DNA of 64,000 nt from Gnetum montanum (Eukaryota; Streptophyta; Gnetopsida; Gnetales; Gnetaceae). The stretch covers positions 81,911 to 145,910 of the forward strand of contig MNCI01008302.1 of the NCBI GenBank assembly GCA_015680685.1. Direction: 5' to 3'. The notes below the pieces were generated by a model, which saw nothing but the letters and a program-made list of their open reading frames with translations, was not told the origin of the DNA and did no database searches. Of this stretch, positions 12,528 through 22,922 are shown piece by piece. The stretch's first letter is position 1. Each line of letters starts with the position of its first letter. A program made the position numbers and the translations under genes.

Positions 12528-12682
12528 ATGGCAGTTGGAACTGCTTCCATGCACAACTCGGTAGTAGTTGCTATTTCTCCCATATCAGCGGTGAAATGGC
12601 TTGGAACTGTAAACCCTCGGCGATGGTGTCCTGCTCCTATATGTGGGCGGCATTCAAGTCTGGTGCCTAAAGCGCCAACGTT
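12528..12682 (+). CDS. Candidate first exon of the Tat-A antisense gene, transit-peptide-like
   Basis: From ATG at 12528, 51 codons plus two bases run open to a strong donor, GTGAGT, at 12683. The peptide begins MAVGTAS, is rich in Ser, Ala, Val and Arg, and has no Asp or Glu, the composition of a plastid transit peptide. It ends in phase 2. Joined to the acceptor at 13709 it continues in frame into the FCP1-like exon. The stretch is more GC-rich and less decayed than its surroundings, which suggests a more recent capture from a host gene. The link to exon 2 is inferred; Tat-B has a different exon 1. Confidence 0.45.
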
Positions 12683-13709
12683 GTGAGTGCATCCACGATT
12701 ATCACTTGTTTTGGAAAAGAAAACAGACACCTTCCATGTCTTGGAAGCGCTCAGCATTTGTGTTTTTGTTTTTTGTTTTTGCTGATAACCATCCAGAATC
12801 ACAAGGATAGGTGCAAGCATGGTAACCGCCTACGTTTTCGCCCTGTTTCATTCATTTTACTGTAACCTCTGGCCAAGAAATTAGGCTCACTGTGTAAACA
12901 GAAAAAAGAAACCCTGTGCGGCAAGTATTTGACAAAATTTCGAAGAAGAATATGAAGTTATTCCTGGTGGTTCTTGGCAAAATTTTATCAGCAAGCATCA
13001 CTTATTTTGGTTGCTGTATTGATACGAACCACCGCATTTCTTTTGAGAGTAAGTGTACCATTTTTTAGCTTCAAAAATGATTTTCCAATGCCTGGACATC
13101 ACAAGATGCACCCCTATCTCTGAAAGCATTCAGTACAGTACACTATTTCTTCTTACCACAGAATCCAATTTTCTCTGTTCATTGGCTTTAATGTGAATCT
13201 GTAAAAGTAGGACCGACACCATTCTTGGTTAATGTTTCTCATCGATATGTTTGTATGGTCAGGCCATGTAAATCTCATGTCCTCCACCACTGCTGAACCA
13301 GTCTGAGTTTGGTTGAATGTAATATGCCGAAATATCACATTATTTACCCAATGTAAGGTTTAAAATAAAATATGTGTTTTATCACCGTAAAACTCATCCA
13401 AATTTTTACACCTATTTCATTTTATTTTTATTCTCTTTCCTTCTATTTAAATAGACTGAAACTCCTACTCCATGTAATGGCTTAAAATGTGCCAACACAA
13501 TGTTTTGACTATAATGTTTTGGCTATAGAGTTTAATGGATATGAAAGTTGTAACATGTTTGTTGCCAAATCTCTAAATGAATTCTAACAAAAACTTTAGA
13601 GTTTTTTACATGAACTAATTTCACCTCCAACTAAGATGTTTTGAAAAATTCATAAGGAAATTCTAAGTGTTGAGACATGGTTCTAACAATGTTATTTTAG
13701 TTTTTGTAG
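12683..13709 (+). other. Putative intron 1 of the Tat-A antisense gene
   Basis: Donor GTGAGT at 12683; acceptor TTTTTGTAG ending at 13709. A branch-point-like TTCTAAC lies at 13681-13687, about 25 bases upstream. The same arrangement (GTGCTAAC ... GGTGCAG) ends intron 1 of the Tat-B copy. The intron holds no other recognisable gene. Confidence 0.5.
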
Positions 13710-14162
13710 GGCCTTGTTGAATTCCATACTTATTGTGGTTGAGTTGGTTGGTATCCTATGCTATGTAGGCCAACTAAAGCCCAACACCCATCTAGTTGAC
13801 ATGGTCCTGGAGAGGGGCTCACTATGGTTCTGACCAAGGGCAAGGAAGTTCCTTGCCTACATCTTGCAAAAATTTAGTGTGATAATGTGATCATATTTGT
13901 CTACATATGTGGTTGGGGTTATAGTGGAGACCTTGATACTAGGGTCTACAAGGCTAATTGCTAGATTCATAACTAATGATCTAGTGGCCCAAGTAGTAGG
14001 AGAGCCAGCGGAGGCTAGGGATCACATTAGTACACATTACCTTTCGAATATCTAGAGGATGCTGGACTATTCTCAATATAACTCTGATAATACTCTGATG
14101 GTCATGCATAGAGTCCATACCTTATTCCAAAATCCTTCATGTAGTGTGTATTTATTACAAGG
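13710..14162 (+). pseudogene. FCP1/NIF-like HAD phosphatase domain, exon 2 of the Tat-A antisense gene
   Basis: Exactly 150 codons between two partial codons, without frameshift, broken by three stops. In order: ILIVVELVGILCY, which aligns with the family's motif I (DxDx(T/V), or DLNG in many plant members); ARKFLAYILQKFSVIM, aligning with the conserved FL....F.V..WS stretch; and NTLMVMHRV, where the family has NTLL(I/V)DDSP. The exon ends in the donor AAGG|GTAAGC. The catalytic Asp of motif I is Glu and the later Asp pair is Met-His, so it cannot be an active phosphatase of the usual kind. FCP1-like enzymes dephosphorylate proteins such as the RNA polymerase II tail. Family assignment is by eye. 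Confidence 0.6.
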
Positions 14163-14251
14163 GTAAGCATTGTTATTACAAGTTTTTGATGTTTTAGCTT
14201 TACTAGTTTGGTTGCCTTTCCTAACTTGTTGGCTTTGTGAACTTCTTGCAG
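14163..14251 (+). other. Putative 89-base intron 2 of the Tat-A antisense gene
   Basis: Begins GTAAGC and ends CTTCTTGCAG, with a branch-point-like TTCCTAAC about 27 bases before the acceptor. It is phase 2, like the matching 108-base intron of Tat-B (23372-23479). Confidence 0.6.
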
Positions 14252-14341
14252 GTATAGGGTCAATGATCAAGGCTTGATCATAAATGATCAAACCTTAGCA
14301 ATAACTCAAACCACCCTAAATGTATTTACCAAAGACCCAAA
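14252..14341 (+). pseudogene. Exon 3 of the Tat-A antisense gene, cut by Tat-B insertion
   Basis: Open in the phase given by exon 2. It contains NDQGLIINDQTLAITQTTL, which aligns with HNDMDALALAQMALQKF of the Tat-B exon 3. Tat-B is inserted at its end, and the reading region resumes at 33242 after the insertion. Confidence 0.55.
14336..14341. repeat. Left target-site flank of Tat-B
   Basis: CCCAAA here and CCCAAG at 33242-33247 agree in five bases. I read this as the target duplication CCCAA with an uncertain base at the left LTR edge. Confidence 0.5.
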
Positions 14342-16191
14342 TGTAGTGATCAAAAACGTCGGTAGCTGGAACACCGAGAGGTTGCCAGGTGAATAGTTTA
14401 ACCCTAGATCCATGTGAGGGCCGTGCTGGAGAAAAATAGAAGCGGGGAACCCTGAACGGTCTGGTCAATGAAACAGGGACTTAGTTAGTGTATCTTAACC
14501 TTATGTAAATGTTGTTTCCAAGGAAATACATTCAAGGTAAATTGATGATCAATAAATACAAAATGAAGAAAATAATGTAAAACAATAATAATAGCAAAGA
14601 AATATCAGAATGAACTTGGGTAAGAAAATGCACCGCCCCAAGGTAGCGGATCTGATTCTTTGCCTTGTTTGAAAGGTATACAATAGGTCATGCAATTTTG
14701 GACACACATAGGAAAATCAAGGGTAACTAGAATGCTCAAGGGAAATGCCAACTATGTCTTCTGGAAGCCAACTACAAAAAGAAGTCAACTCTATTTGCTA
14801 AGAAGCCAATCAAGAAGCCAACCAACCAATGCGAAAAGCTAACCACTCTTGTCAATGTAAAAATGTCAACTCTTTGAATGAAAAGCCAAGCCTTTGAGCA
14901 TTTTCTACTGAGGTATTTATAGGGCTAGGAGCAAGCGAGAAATGGGGCCTGGATGCCACGTGTCCTAGACCCCACAAGATGCTGACGTGTCGATACCATG
15001 TAGGTGTGCGATGCTGGACATGAATTTGGCTACACTATGAATATACCTCCGAGACTAAATGTGTCAATATCAGTGTGCTAACAATGCAAAAAATGGAGCT
15101 TACGCTCCAAGACTATGTCTTCCCTACTCTTACGAGAAAGGTTAAGCGTAGGAACAATGTTTTGGCGGCTAACCAGGGGGTGTGAAAAATGGAGTGAAAT
15201 TGCTGATTCCACCAAGGAGATGCCAGAATGAGGAAGATTGTTGTCAACAAGTTCTAGAACTACCTAAAGACATCTTGATGCTTCTGTACTAGTGTTGTGT
15301 TACTCATGCTATTGAGTTCATTGGCGTAGCGTAAGTGACTGCTTGCTATGCTATGCTACACTACGTAGCGTAGCATAGTGTAGCCACTGCTTTTGACTGG
15401 AACTTGTACTGAAGCTAAAAAAATTTGTATAAGACTTAGTCATGCTCACAATTGCAACTTTTTTCTTTAGTTTTGGGAAGCCTTTGAACTTGCTGAACTA
15501 ATGTTTGAAACTCCCTTGCTGCTTTTGCATTGTTGCTACGTTGTGCTACGCTATGTAGCATAGCACAGTGTAGCAAGCGGCATATCCTGCGTTTTTGTTT
15601 AATCTACCATTCTCTAGTAAGAAAATTTGCTCAAGGCTTGGTGCTAAATAAGATAACTAGTTTTGGAGGCTAGATTATTTGCCAAGTGCAACTTTCTTAT
15701 TAGAATCATTTGGCAAGTTGGGCCTTTTTGGTTCGTCTTTGCTACGCTATGCTACACTACGTAGCATAGCATAGCATAGCACATTGCATTAACCAAATAT
15801 TCAACTTTTTTTGCAATCATTCTATCAATTTGCACTTGGATTCTTGAGCAACTATCTTTTGAGACTTGCTACGCTGCATAGCATATGGTAGTGTAGAAAA
15901 ATTCTTCTCTAGAAAACTTGTCAAACTACTTTACTTATCCCAAACACTTTCAGCAACTCCTAGCATATTTTCTAACTAGACTATCAGTTGGGTGAATTGT
16001 CCAAGTGGGCAGGTCAAAGAGTCCATCAGGCCTGTCAGCTCTAGAGATAGAAAATTTGCTGGACTGGATAGTCTAACCTCAGTGCCTACATTTTCCTACT
16101 GAACTATCATGAAGCTACACTTGTGGAAGTCCTTGCCTAAATTCCATGACCCTAGTGAGGCATGAGAGTCTTGGAATTTTATGGTGTTTCA
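14342..16191 (-). repeat. 3' LTR of Tat-B
   Basis: Begins TGTAGTGATC and ends GTGTTTCA. A minus-strand TATAAATA box lies at 14914-14921, so U3 is about 14.95-16.19 kb and R/U5 about 14.34-14.89 kb. U3 carries four GCTA-type inverted repeats near 15343, 15534, 15741 and 15867, spaced about 130-200 bases with similar sequence between them, so U3 itself is internally repeated. Confidence 0.92.
15741..15782. repeat. Perfect inverted repeat in Tat-B U3
   Basis: Arms GCTATGCTAC and GTAGCATAGC are perfectly complementary around ACTAC, followed by further ATAGC copies. Related copies lie at 15343-15384, 15534-15575 and 15867-15896, and in the other LTR near 32388, 32580, 32786 and 32910. Such sites could form hairpins or bind dimeric factors. 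Confidence 0.8.
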
Positions 16192-16211
16192 CTAGCCCCT
16201 ATTTTTCAATT
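16192..16211 (-). other. Polypurine tract of Tat-B
   Basis: On the minus strand AAAAATAGGGG lies just before the 3' LTR end sequence TGAAACACC. Same position as the tract of Tat-A. Confidence 0.65.
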
Positions 16212-17319
16212 TCTAGAGGATCTGTCTGATAGATGTCGACAAAGAATACGAAACACCATGAAGGACAAGTCACCAACATCGCTCTCTGGTGGTTGCTCAG
16301 AAGTCACTTTGCTATGCTTTGAAGTAACAGGATAGTTGTACAGGGGAAAGGGGAAAGGATAGACTTGAGGAGACAAGTTTTGGAAAAGGTAAGATGGAAC
16401 TTAGTGGGGTCCCTCATCGGAGTGCTTGTGAGGAAGTTGTCCCGCATGGACATCTTTTCTTTTACTGGCTTCTGACCTCTCATTGAAATGCTTAAAGAAG
16501 GTCATTGTAAAATAGCTGGTGTGCCATTTGCTTTGGGTACATGTTTTCTTTTTTTTCATGCTTCGATGCTTTTCTTTTGCTGTTTAGCCATATTCATTTG
16601 CAAACAACCTTGTTGTTGTAGGATAGGTTTTTTCTCCCTAGGATGAGTTGCGTTACATTCATGTGGGGCTTTGACCTAGCTACAGATGCTTCCCATGCAA
16701 CGAGTTGCGTTATGTGCATCATGGACTTTGGGGTTGAGCATATGAGAGGGCTTTACACACATCGAGAAAGCTTGTAAAAGGGACGTGAAAAGGGAAACTA
16801 TGGATCTAAGAAATGAGATGATGAAGGTTAAAGGGGAGGGGTAGGATGTGCACTCCCAAGTAGCTAAGCTAGTTAGAGCGGTCTGCATAGTTCTCCTAGC
16901 AAAATGTCTTTAACCTGCCCAAGGCAAACATCATGCAGTTCAACTGTAAGGTGAGAGTCCTACTAGTTGAATGTCTTTTAGGCTTGGGTGATGGTAGGGG
17001 CTGGAGGGTAGCAACTTTGTGGCTGGGCCATAATAGTGCTAGGGCTCCAACGGCAGGTGATAACAATAGAAGCTACTACCAAGGCAACGGGTCATGGTAG
17101 CAGTAGCACCAGAAGGTTAGCAAGATGTCAAATGACATCTTCAGAGGATCAGCAAGATGCCAGGGGTAGTGGCATTGCATTCATTCCAAAGGGTACTTTC
17201 TTGCCATCGTGAACTACGTTCTGGAACTACAACGCTCCACCCCACATCGACGTTGTGCACGCTCACTTGTTTGAATGGTCATGGATTCTAAGCTAGGAAT
17301 GTTGTGCCAAAAACCCAGT
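16212..17319. other. Tat-B 3' untranslated region, no gene seen
   Basis: Non-coding stretch between 3' LTR and tandem repeats. The minus frame at 16676-16888 has no motif and no match in Tat-A. Confidence 0.5.
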
Positions 17320-17690
17320 TTAAGTCCTGGTAGATCATCTGATGTACTGGTTTAAGGTCCCAACAGACCGCTGTGCTAGTTTAAGGTCCCAGTAGACCAT
17401 TGTGCTAGTTTAAGGTCCTAGCAAACCGCTGTGCTATTTTATCATCATAGCAAATGGTGGATGGGCTAGTTTAAGGTTGTAGCAGACCGTCTTTGCTAGT
17501 TTAACGTCATAGCAGATGTTTTGTGCTAGTTTATAGTCATGGTAGACTATCTGTGCTAGTTTATAGTCATGGTAGACTGTGGTCACCAGTTTATAGTCAT
17601 AGTGGACTATGGTTTCCATTTTAGAATCATTGAGAACTATGGATGCTAGTTTATAGTCATAGTAGACTATGGCGCTTACCTTGATTTTGC
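17320..17690. repeat. About 36-base tandem repeat downstream of integrase (Tat-B)
   Basis: About ten units of a GCTAGTTTA(A/T)(A/G)GTC...TAGACTATGG type, with spacing near 36 bases. They begin with the AAGGTCC variant and pass to a TATAGTC variant. Located directly after the integrase C-terminus on the minus strand. Because 36 is a multiple of three, some frames stay open without coding for anything. Confidence 0.85.
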
Positions 17691-17691
17691 A

Positions 17692-18790
17692 TCAGACAAA
17701 ATACAGCTTCAAGTACAGGTGCTTTATAGGGTTTGCAAACTCTTTGCCTTTCATGTTTTCCATCTTGAAGGCTCTATTCTCATAGGCTTTTGTGACTATG
17801 AATGGACCTTTCCAATTTTTCAAAAACTTGTCCACATGTTCACAGACAACTTTGAGGACTAGGTCCCCCTTTTTAATCAACCATCGATGTAGGTCTTCAT
17901 GATCCTTTTGCCACTACTTGTCCTGATACCATTCGATGCGACCTAGTGTTTGTGCACACTCTTCCTCTAGGCAGTCGAGATCGATGACCCTTGACTCATT
18001 ATTTTGGGCTTCATTTATGATGCTTAAAAGGATCATCCACAGTGATGGTACCTGTAATTCAAGAGGAAACACTACTTCAGATTCATAGACTAGGCTGTAG
18101 GGGGTCTTACCTATAGTCATCCTACATGTCGTATGGTAGGCCTAGAGCACATAGAGGATTTTCTCATGCCATCACCTCTTGTTGTTGCTAAGAATTATTT
18201 TAAGCAAGTTGATGATGGCTTTTTTTGTTTCTTCTACCTGACCGTTAGCCTGCAGGTAGTATGATGATGAGAAGGATTGCTTAATGCCAAGGTTGCTATA
18301 AAAGTTTCTAGTTTCCGTACTACTAAACTGTGGCCCGTTATCTATCATGATAGTTATGGGAAGACCAAACCTTGTTACGATGTTGTCCAGGATGAAGTGG
18401 AAAACCTACTGAGATGTAGTTTTCCTAAGGGGGATAGCTTCTACCCACTTTGTAAAGTACTCAATGGCAGTAATGATGAAGCTATGCCCTATGGAAGACT
18501 TAGGTGTTATGGGTCCTATGATATCTAGTCCCCATTGCTGGAAGGGCCACATGATCTACGTAGGGTGCAACTCGGTAGGTTACACGTGCATGAGATTTGT
18601 GTGACATTGGAACATGTCACACATCTTGACTTTAGCAAAACAATCACGTTCCATGTAAGGCCAATAATACCCTAGGCATATGATTTTAGCTGCCATGGCC
18701 CTGGGAGCTATGTGTCCTCCACATAGTCCTTCATGGACTTCGCTAACTAATTTTATGCCTCCTCCCCACCAATGCAAGTTAACAGTATTC
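17692..18790 (-). pseudogene. Integrase of Tat-B, nearly complete
   Basis: Zinc-binding part at 18580-18777 (VHEGLCGGH ... CDMFQCH), then the catalytic core with LDIIGPITP, IDNGPQFSS and NGQVEETKKA: all three acidic residues of the DDE triad are present. The C-terminal domain (17692-17880) has GDLVLKVV and the GPF motif. Only a few TAG/TGA codons and one or two shifts break it, so it is one of the best preserved proteins here. Integrates the cDNA into host chromatin. Confidence 0.88.
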
Positions 18791-19500
18791 CATCAAAAGA
18801 GTGTTTACACAAGGTATTATATCCTACCAGGACATACTGTTGTGCTCACTTTCAAATTGCATTCCTTTGGGCGGATGTCAAGCCATGTGGGGGTTCACCA
18901 TGTTGCAGGTAGGCTTTCACATTAGCATACCACTCTTGGGTGTTGGTAGCACCTATGGAGGCTACGTGTACTGCATGGATGATAGGGTCTGTGCACTCTG
19001 TTATCAAAGCAGGTAGAGTCACGAATAGATGTGATGGCACATTTAATGCTAGCATAGCTAAGGTGTCGGCTACAGTGTTCTCATTACATGGCACATGCGG
19101 ATGTCTGTTGTGGTGAACTGTTGCAATAAGTTTTTCGCCAAATCATAGTAAGGCTATAAATGTGAAGCCTTATAGGCATAGACCTCTGTGATTTGATTGA
19201 CAACAAGCTGAGAGTCACCTCGAACTGCCAAATGTTGAATTTTTAATTACTAGGCTACTAAGAGGCCTCCGAGGAGTCCTTCGTACTTAGCTACATTCTT
19301 CGTACAAAGGAATGTGAAGCAGTAGGCAAAGGGTTGCATGTCCCCTGAGGGGAATGTAATGATGACAGTAGCACTACCACCTCGTGTGGTTGAGGTGTTG
19401 TCAAAGTGCAAAGTGGCTTCGAAATGTGATGGTATAAGGTTGACACTGCTAACATGTTCATTAGGGAATTCAGGTTCTATGGTCGTCTAATAGTTAAAGG
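18790..19500 (-). pseudogene. Second RNase H domain and linker of Tat-B
   Basis: Readable motifs NVAKYEGLLGGL and GDSQLVVNQI match the archaeal-type RNase H typical of Tat/Ogre elements, with the GDS Asp kept. The linker (18852-19094) has NVKAYLQHGEPP, as in Tat-A. A double stop lies after LLVA. Confidence 0.82.
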
Positions 19501-19975
19501 GTGAGGTTGCAAGCTACGTAGCTATCGCTTGTCCTTTCGTTGACGATTGGGCTACATAATGTAAGTCGAATTCCACTATTATTTCCTTCCATTGGGCAAT
19601 ATTAGTACTTTCATATAAGCTATTCATGATAGCCCAAAGTATGTTACTTTTGCATATGATGTTCACTTGACTGTGGAACAGGTAGTATCTCCACTTTTTT
19701 AGCACGAATACTAAAGCGCGACAATTCCATTCCACTTCATTGTATTTGGCTTCATATGTTATCAATGGGTGGCTCAAGTAATAGACTGGGGTTTCATAGC
19801 CATCCTCTCTTTTTTGGCATAACAGCTCTATGATAGATGTGTCCGAAGTAGCAAGGTAGATGTAGAAAGGCTTATTCCTCTGTGGTGGGTAAATAGTTGG
19901 GAGGTGTAAAAGTTCTCTCTTCAAGTCATCGAAGGCTTGCTGGCACTATGTTTTCCATTCAAAGTTAACCCCCTT
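19500..19975 (-). pseudogene. RNase H1 domain of Tat-B
   Basis: Open at 19514-19924, 136 codons. Contains IYLATSDTSI (region of the first catalytic residue), ETPVYYLSHPL and ALVFVLKKWRYYLF. It is followed by the connection to the second RNase H. Degrades the RNA strand during reverse transcription. Confidence 0.82.
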
Positions 19976-20960
19976 CTTTAGTAAGTGTTGCATGGGATGT
20001 AACTTGTTAGTCAACCTTGCTATAAACCTTCTGATGAACTATATTCTACCTTGCAACCCACGCAATTCTTTAAGGTTAGTAGGGGGTGCTAGGTTGACGA
20101 TGGCCTTAACTTTGTCAGGGCCCACTCGTATTCCAACCTCTGATACTACAAATCCTAGCATGTGCCTGGTTTTTACGCCGAAAACACACTTCTTTGGATT
20201 AAGGCACAGGTCATGCCTGTGACAATGCTTTAGGACTACATCTAGATTAGTGGGATGATCAATAGCTATCTTAGACTTGACTACTATGTCATCCACTTAA
20301 TCATTTAGTCTCTCTAGGAGGTAGTCACTGAATATGTAGGTCATGGCTTATTGGTAGGTTGCTCTGGAATTCTTTAGATCAAAGGGCATCATTGTGTAAC
20401 AAAAAGTACCCCAAGGGGTCATGAATGTAGTTGTCAACTAATGCTCTAGATTTATGCAAATTTGATTGTAATCCAAGAACCCATCCATGAAAGATAGTAA
20501 AGCATGACCATCCATAGTGTTGATAAGCTGGTCAATACTTGGTAGTGGAAAGTCATCTTTGATCATTGCCTTGTTTAGATCCTGAAAGTATATATAGATT
20601 TATATCCCTCCTATTTCCTTAGAGACTACAATGATGTTTGACACCCATTCTGAGTAATCGACCGCACGAATGAACCCTGCTTGGTATAGTTTAGTGATTT
20701 CATCACATACGACTAGTGCGATTTTTGGCTTAATCTTTCGAGCCTTTTATTTAACTAGTTTGATAAGTGGGTCCAATACAATGTTAGGATGTATTAGATG
20801 TGGGGCTAAGCCCAGCATGTCATTGTAAGACCATGCAAATACTTTGATGTTGTCTTGTAGGACTCCAAATACATCTTTTTTGCATTTGTTGATCTAGCAG
20901 GGAACTTAGTTTTAGTGTTTTCATTTACCCCCTAGATGTCGTTATCGATGCTTTGATGAG
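19975..20960 (-). pseudogene. Reverse transcriptase of Tat-B, stop in the catalytic box
   Basis: Minus strand. In order: WVSNIIVVSKE, DLNKAMIKDDFPLPSIDQL, GTFCYTMMPF and the catalytic box, where the Tyr of YVDD is a TAA stop (bases 20297-20299); both Asp remain (VDDIVVKSK). Downstream NPKKCVFGV and GFVVSEVGI are the usual post-catalytic segment. Other stops are scattered. Could not produce an active enzyme. Confidence 0.88.
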
Positions 20961-21280
20961 AGGGTCCTTAGTCACATCCCCATCCTCTAAGTCTAAGGCT
21001 TGGACCAAGTGTTTGGGCCAATCTAGGGACACTACAGTGTTATCAGTTGATGAATCCCAATCTATCGACTCTAAGTTCTGGTATCTTGCAAGCTTGCCAT
21101 GAGGACCTGTTAAAGTTAAAAGTGAGTTTAGATCATGCTACATGACCATCTTGTTCAACCTGCCATAATAAGAAGAGGCCTAGTCAAGTGATACCTAGTT
21201 GAAGCTATGGCGCATAATAGTAAATATTTGTAAAACAACGATAAAACATGCAATGATTGTCAAACATTCAGCCAAATTCG
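20960..21280 (-). pseudogene. N-terminal extension of the Tat-B RT region
   Basis: Weakly readable minus frame (LDWPKHLVQALDLEDGDV) that has decayed. Probably the beginning of the RT-INT exon. No acceptor site could be fixed. Confidence 0.4.
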
Positions 21281-21690
21281 CATATTACTAGTTTAAGGTC
21301 TTGGTGGACCATGAGCACGTTTGAACATGAAACTGATGCTAAGTCTACCAATTTAAGATCATGGTGGACTGTTAATAGGTTGTAATGGTAAAGTTACTAG
21401 TTTAAGGTCTTTGTGGACCGTTAATAGGTTGATGGATAAGGTTACTATTTTAAGATCTTTCTGGATCGTTAACAGGTAGGCTTCATAGAATGTTACTATT
21501 TTAAGGTCTTTGTGGACCGTGGTACATAGGTTTTTGAATGAAGTTACTAGTTTAATGTCTTTGCGGACCATTAGCAGTTTTTTTTGATACAGTTACTAGT
21601 TTAAGATCTTTGCAAACCATGGTGTATTTTTAGATAAAGTTGCTAGTTTAAAGTCTTTGTGGACCATGGTGTGCAGGCTTGGTACAAGTA
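21280..21690. repeat. Tandem repeat between RT and the antisense gene (Tat-B)
   Basis: At least six units of about 50-60 bases with core TACTAGTTTAAGGTCTTTG followed by GGACC. The core is related to that of the array after integrase and, more distantly, to that at 26940-27130. Confidence 0.8.
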
Positions 21691-21853
21691 GGTTTCTAAT
21701 TTAAGGCAAGGAAAAATTTTTAGTTGGGCCCACCTATTCATGAACAGGAATGTTACGCTATTGCAAATTTATGACATGCTAGTACTATGCTACATAGGGC
21801 CTCCCACATTACTCGAGGTGCCAAAATGACAAGTTCTTTTTCACCGTGTCAGC

Positions 21854-21861
21854 TATAAATA
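21854..21861 (+). promoter_or_regulatory. Plus-strand TATA box of the Tat-B antisense gene
   Basis: CAGCTATAAATAGGGG in a short GC-richer context, 140 bases upstream of the first ATG of the antisense exon 1. The region between the tandem repeat and this box has no minus-strand coding sense. It indicates that the antisense gene has its own promoter. Confidence 0.6.
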
Positions 21862-21993
21862 GGGGTTTACCCCTAGTAAACTTGTCATTTTCATTGTCAG
21901 AGCATAGAGCCCACATCCAAGGCATAGTGCGATCATGTCAAGAGAAATTGAAACAGCGTAGCATAGTAGCCGACAACATTTGTGATTGAAGCG

Positions 21994-22112
21994 ATGACTC
22001 CTAAAGACGAACGTAAGCACTGAGGGCTCGCTAAAGTGGACAAAGTCAAGGACACTTTGGGGCACCTGACTTAGGCACACATCACAGTGCTGTAGGAGAC
22101 TCCATCTGCCCG
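21994..22112 (+). pseudogene. Candidate exon 1 of the Tat-B antisense gene
   Basis: ATG at 21994 (MTPKDERKH), 39 codons plus two bases to the donor GTAATT at 22113; three stops (TGA, TAG, TAG) inside. Phase 2, so it joins in frame with exon 2. Contains LAKVDKVKDTLGHLT. It is unlike the Tat-A exon 1, so the two elements have different 5' ends on a shared body. Confidence 0.4.
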
Positions 22113-22922
22113 GTAATTTATTACATTACCTTTTTTTCAAACTTCTACAATCGTTATTGTCGTTATCTGCATCTTTTGATGTCATTTTGGTCATCGATTT
22201 GGCCGCTACACTACCGCCATTGCTGGTTAGCCACAGGGGCTGTACGAATGTTACGTTATAGCCACATACATTATTGCTTTTGCCAACATTGTTGTGACTT
22301 CCTTGTCATAGGGGTTTGGGTGAGCCTGGGTAGCTTAGCGGATGGCTAGCATAGCATGCCGCCCTCAAGAGGATTTTGGCCTTTTGCAAGACTTAACAAA
22401 TGAGACACGTGTTTAAAGCAGTACAACATGAGTTATTTTGTACAACCAAATTATGGTTAGGATGGCTACAGTAGTAAACTTGTACTTGTATACACTTTGT
22501 AATGCTTTTTATTGTGGTATGCCAGTACATTGCAAGGTTTAGTAGGTTTGTCATTTTGTTACATTGTTAAGACTACAATACCACTAGGGTTGCTGAATTT
22601 GTTAAACTTGCCATATTGCCATGCTTGTCATAGTAATGCATTGATTACATTGCGTTGCATGTCTACCTGTTCTTGTTTATTTTCTTTAGTGCGTTGTTGC
22701 ATTGTGTAAGGCTTGATGGCCATACCATGCTACGAAGATTTCTTTATTATTGTTTTTTTACATTTGTTGTTATTTTTTATTATTTTTTCTGACTATGGAA
22801 TCCTACCACGCTTCATGAAATGGGGATGCCATACTATGATATACATAATGAGAAGGTTATGCTACGCTACATGTAAACTTTACTTGTACATAGTGCTAAC
22901 ATTTGGTTCTTCATTGGTGCAG
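22113..22922 (+). other. Putative intron 1 of the Tat-B antisense gene
   Basis: Donor GTAATT; acceptor TTCATTGGTGCAG ending at 22922, with GTGCTAAC about 25 bases upstream. Position, phase and branch point match intron 1 of Tat-A. Small open frames within it (22512-22709, 22713-23090) are not coding. It contains scattered GCTA/TAGC motifs like those of the LTR. Confidence 0.55.

Noticed and set aside
12404-12820. 138-codon minus ORF over the transit-peptide-like exon
   Set aside because: No motif. The plus strand has a better model with a start context, donor site and in-phase link to the next exon.
17320-17690. Possible CRISPR-like array because of regular 36-base spacing
   Set aside because: Units are contiguous diverged tandem repeats without spacers, in a plant retrotransposon.
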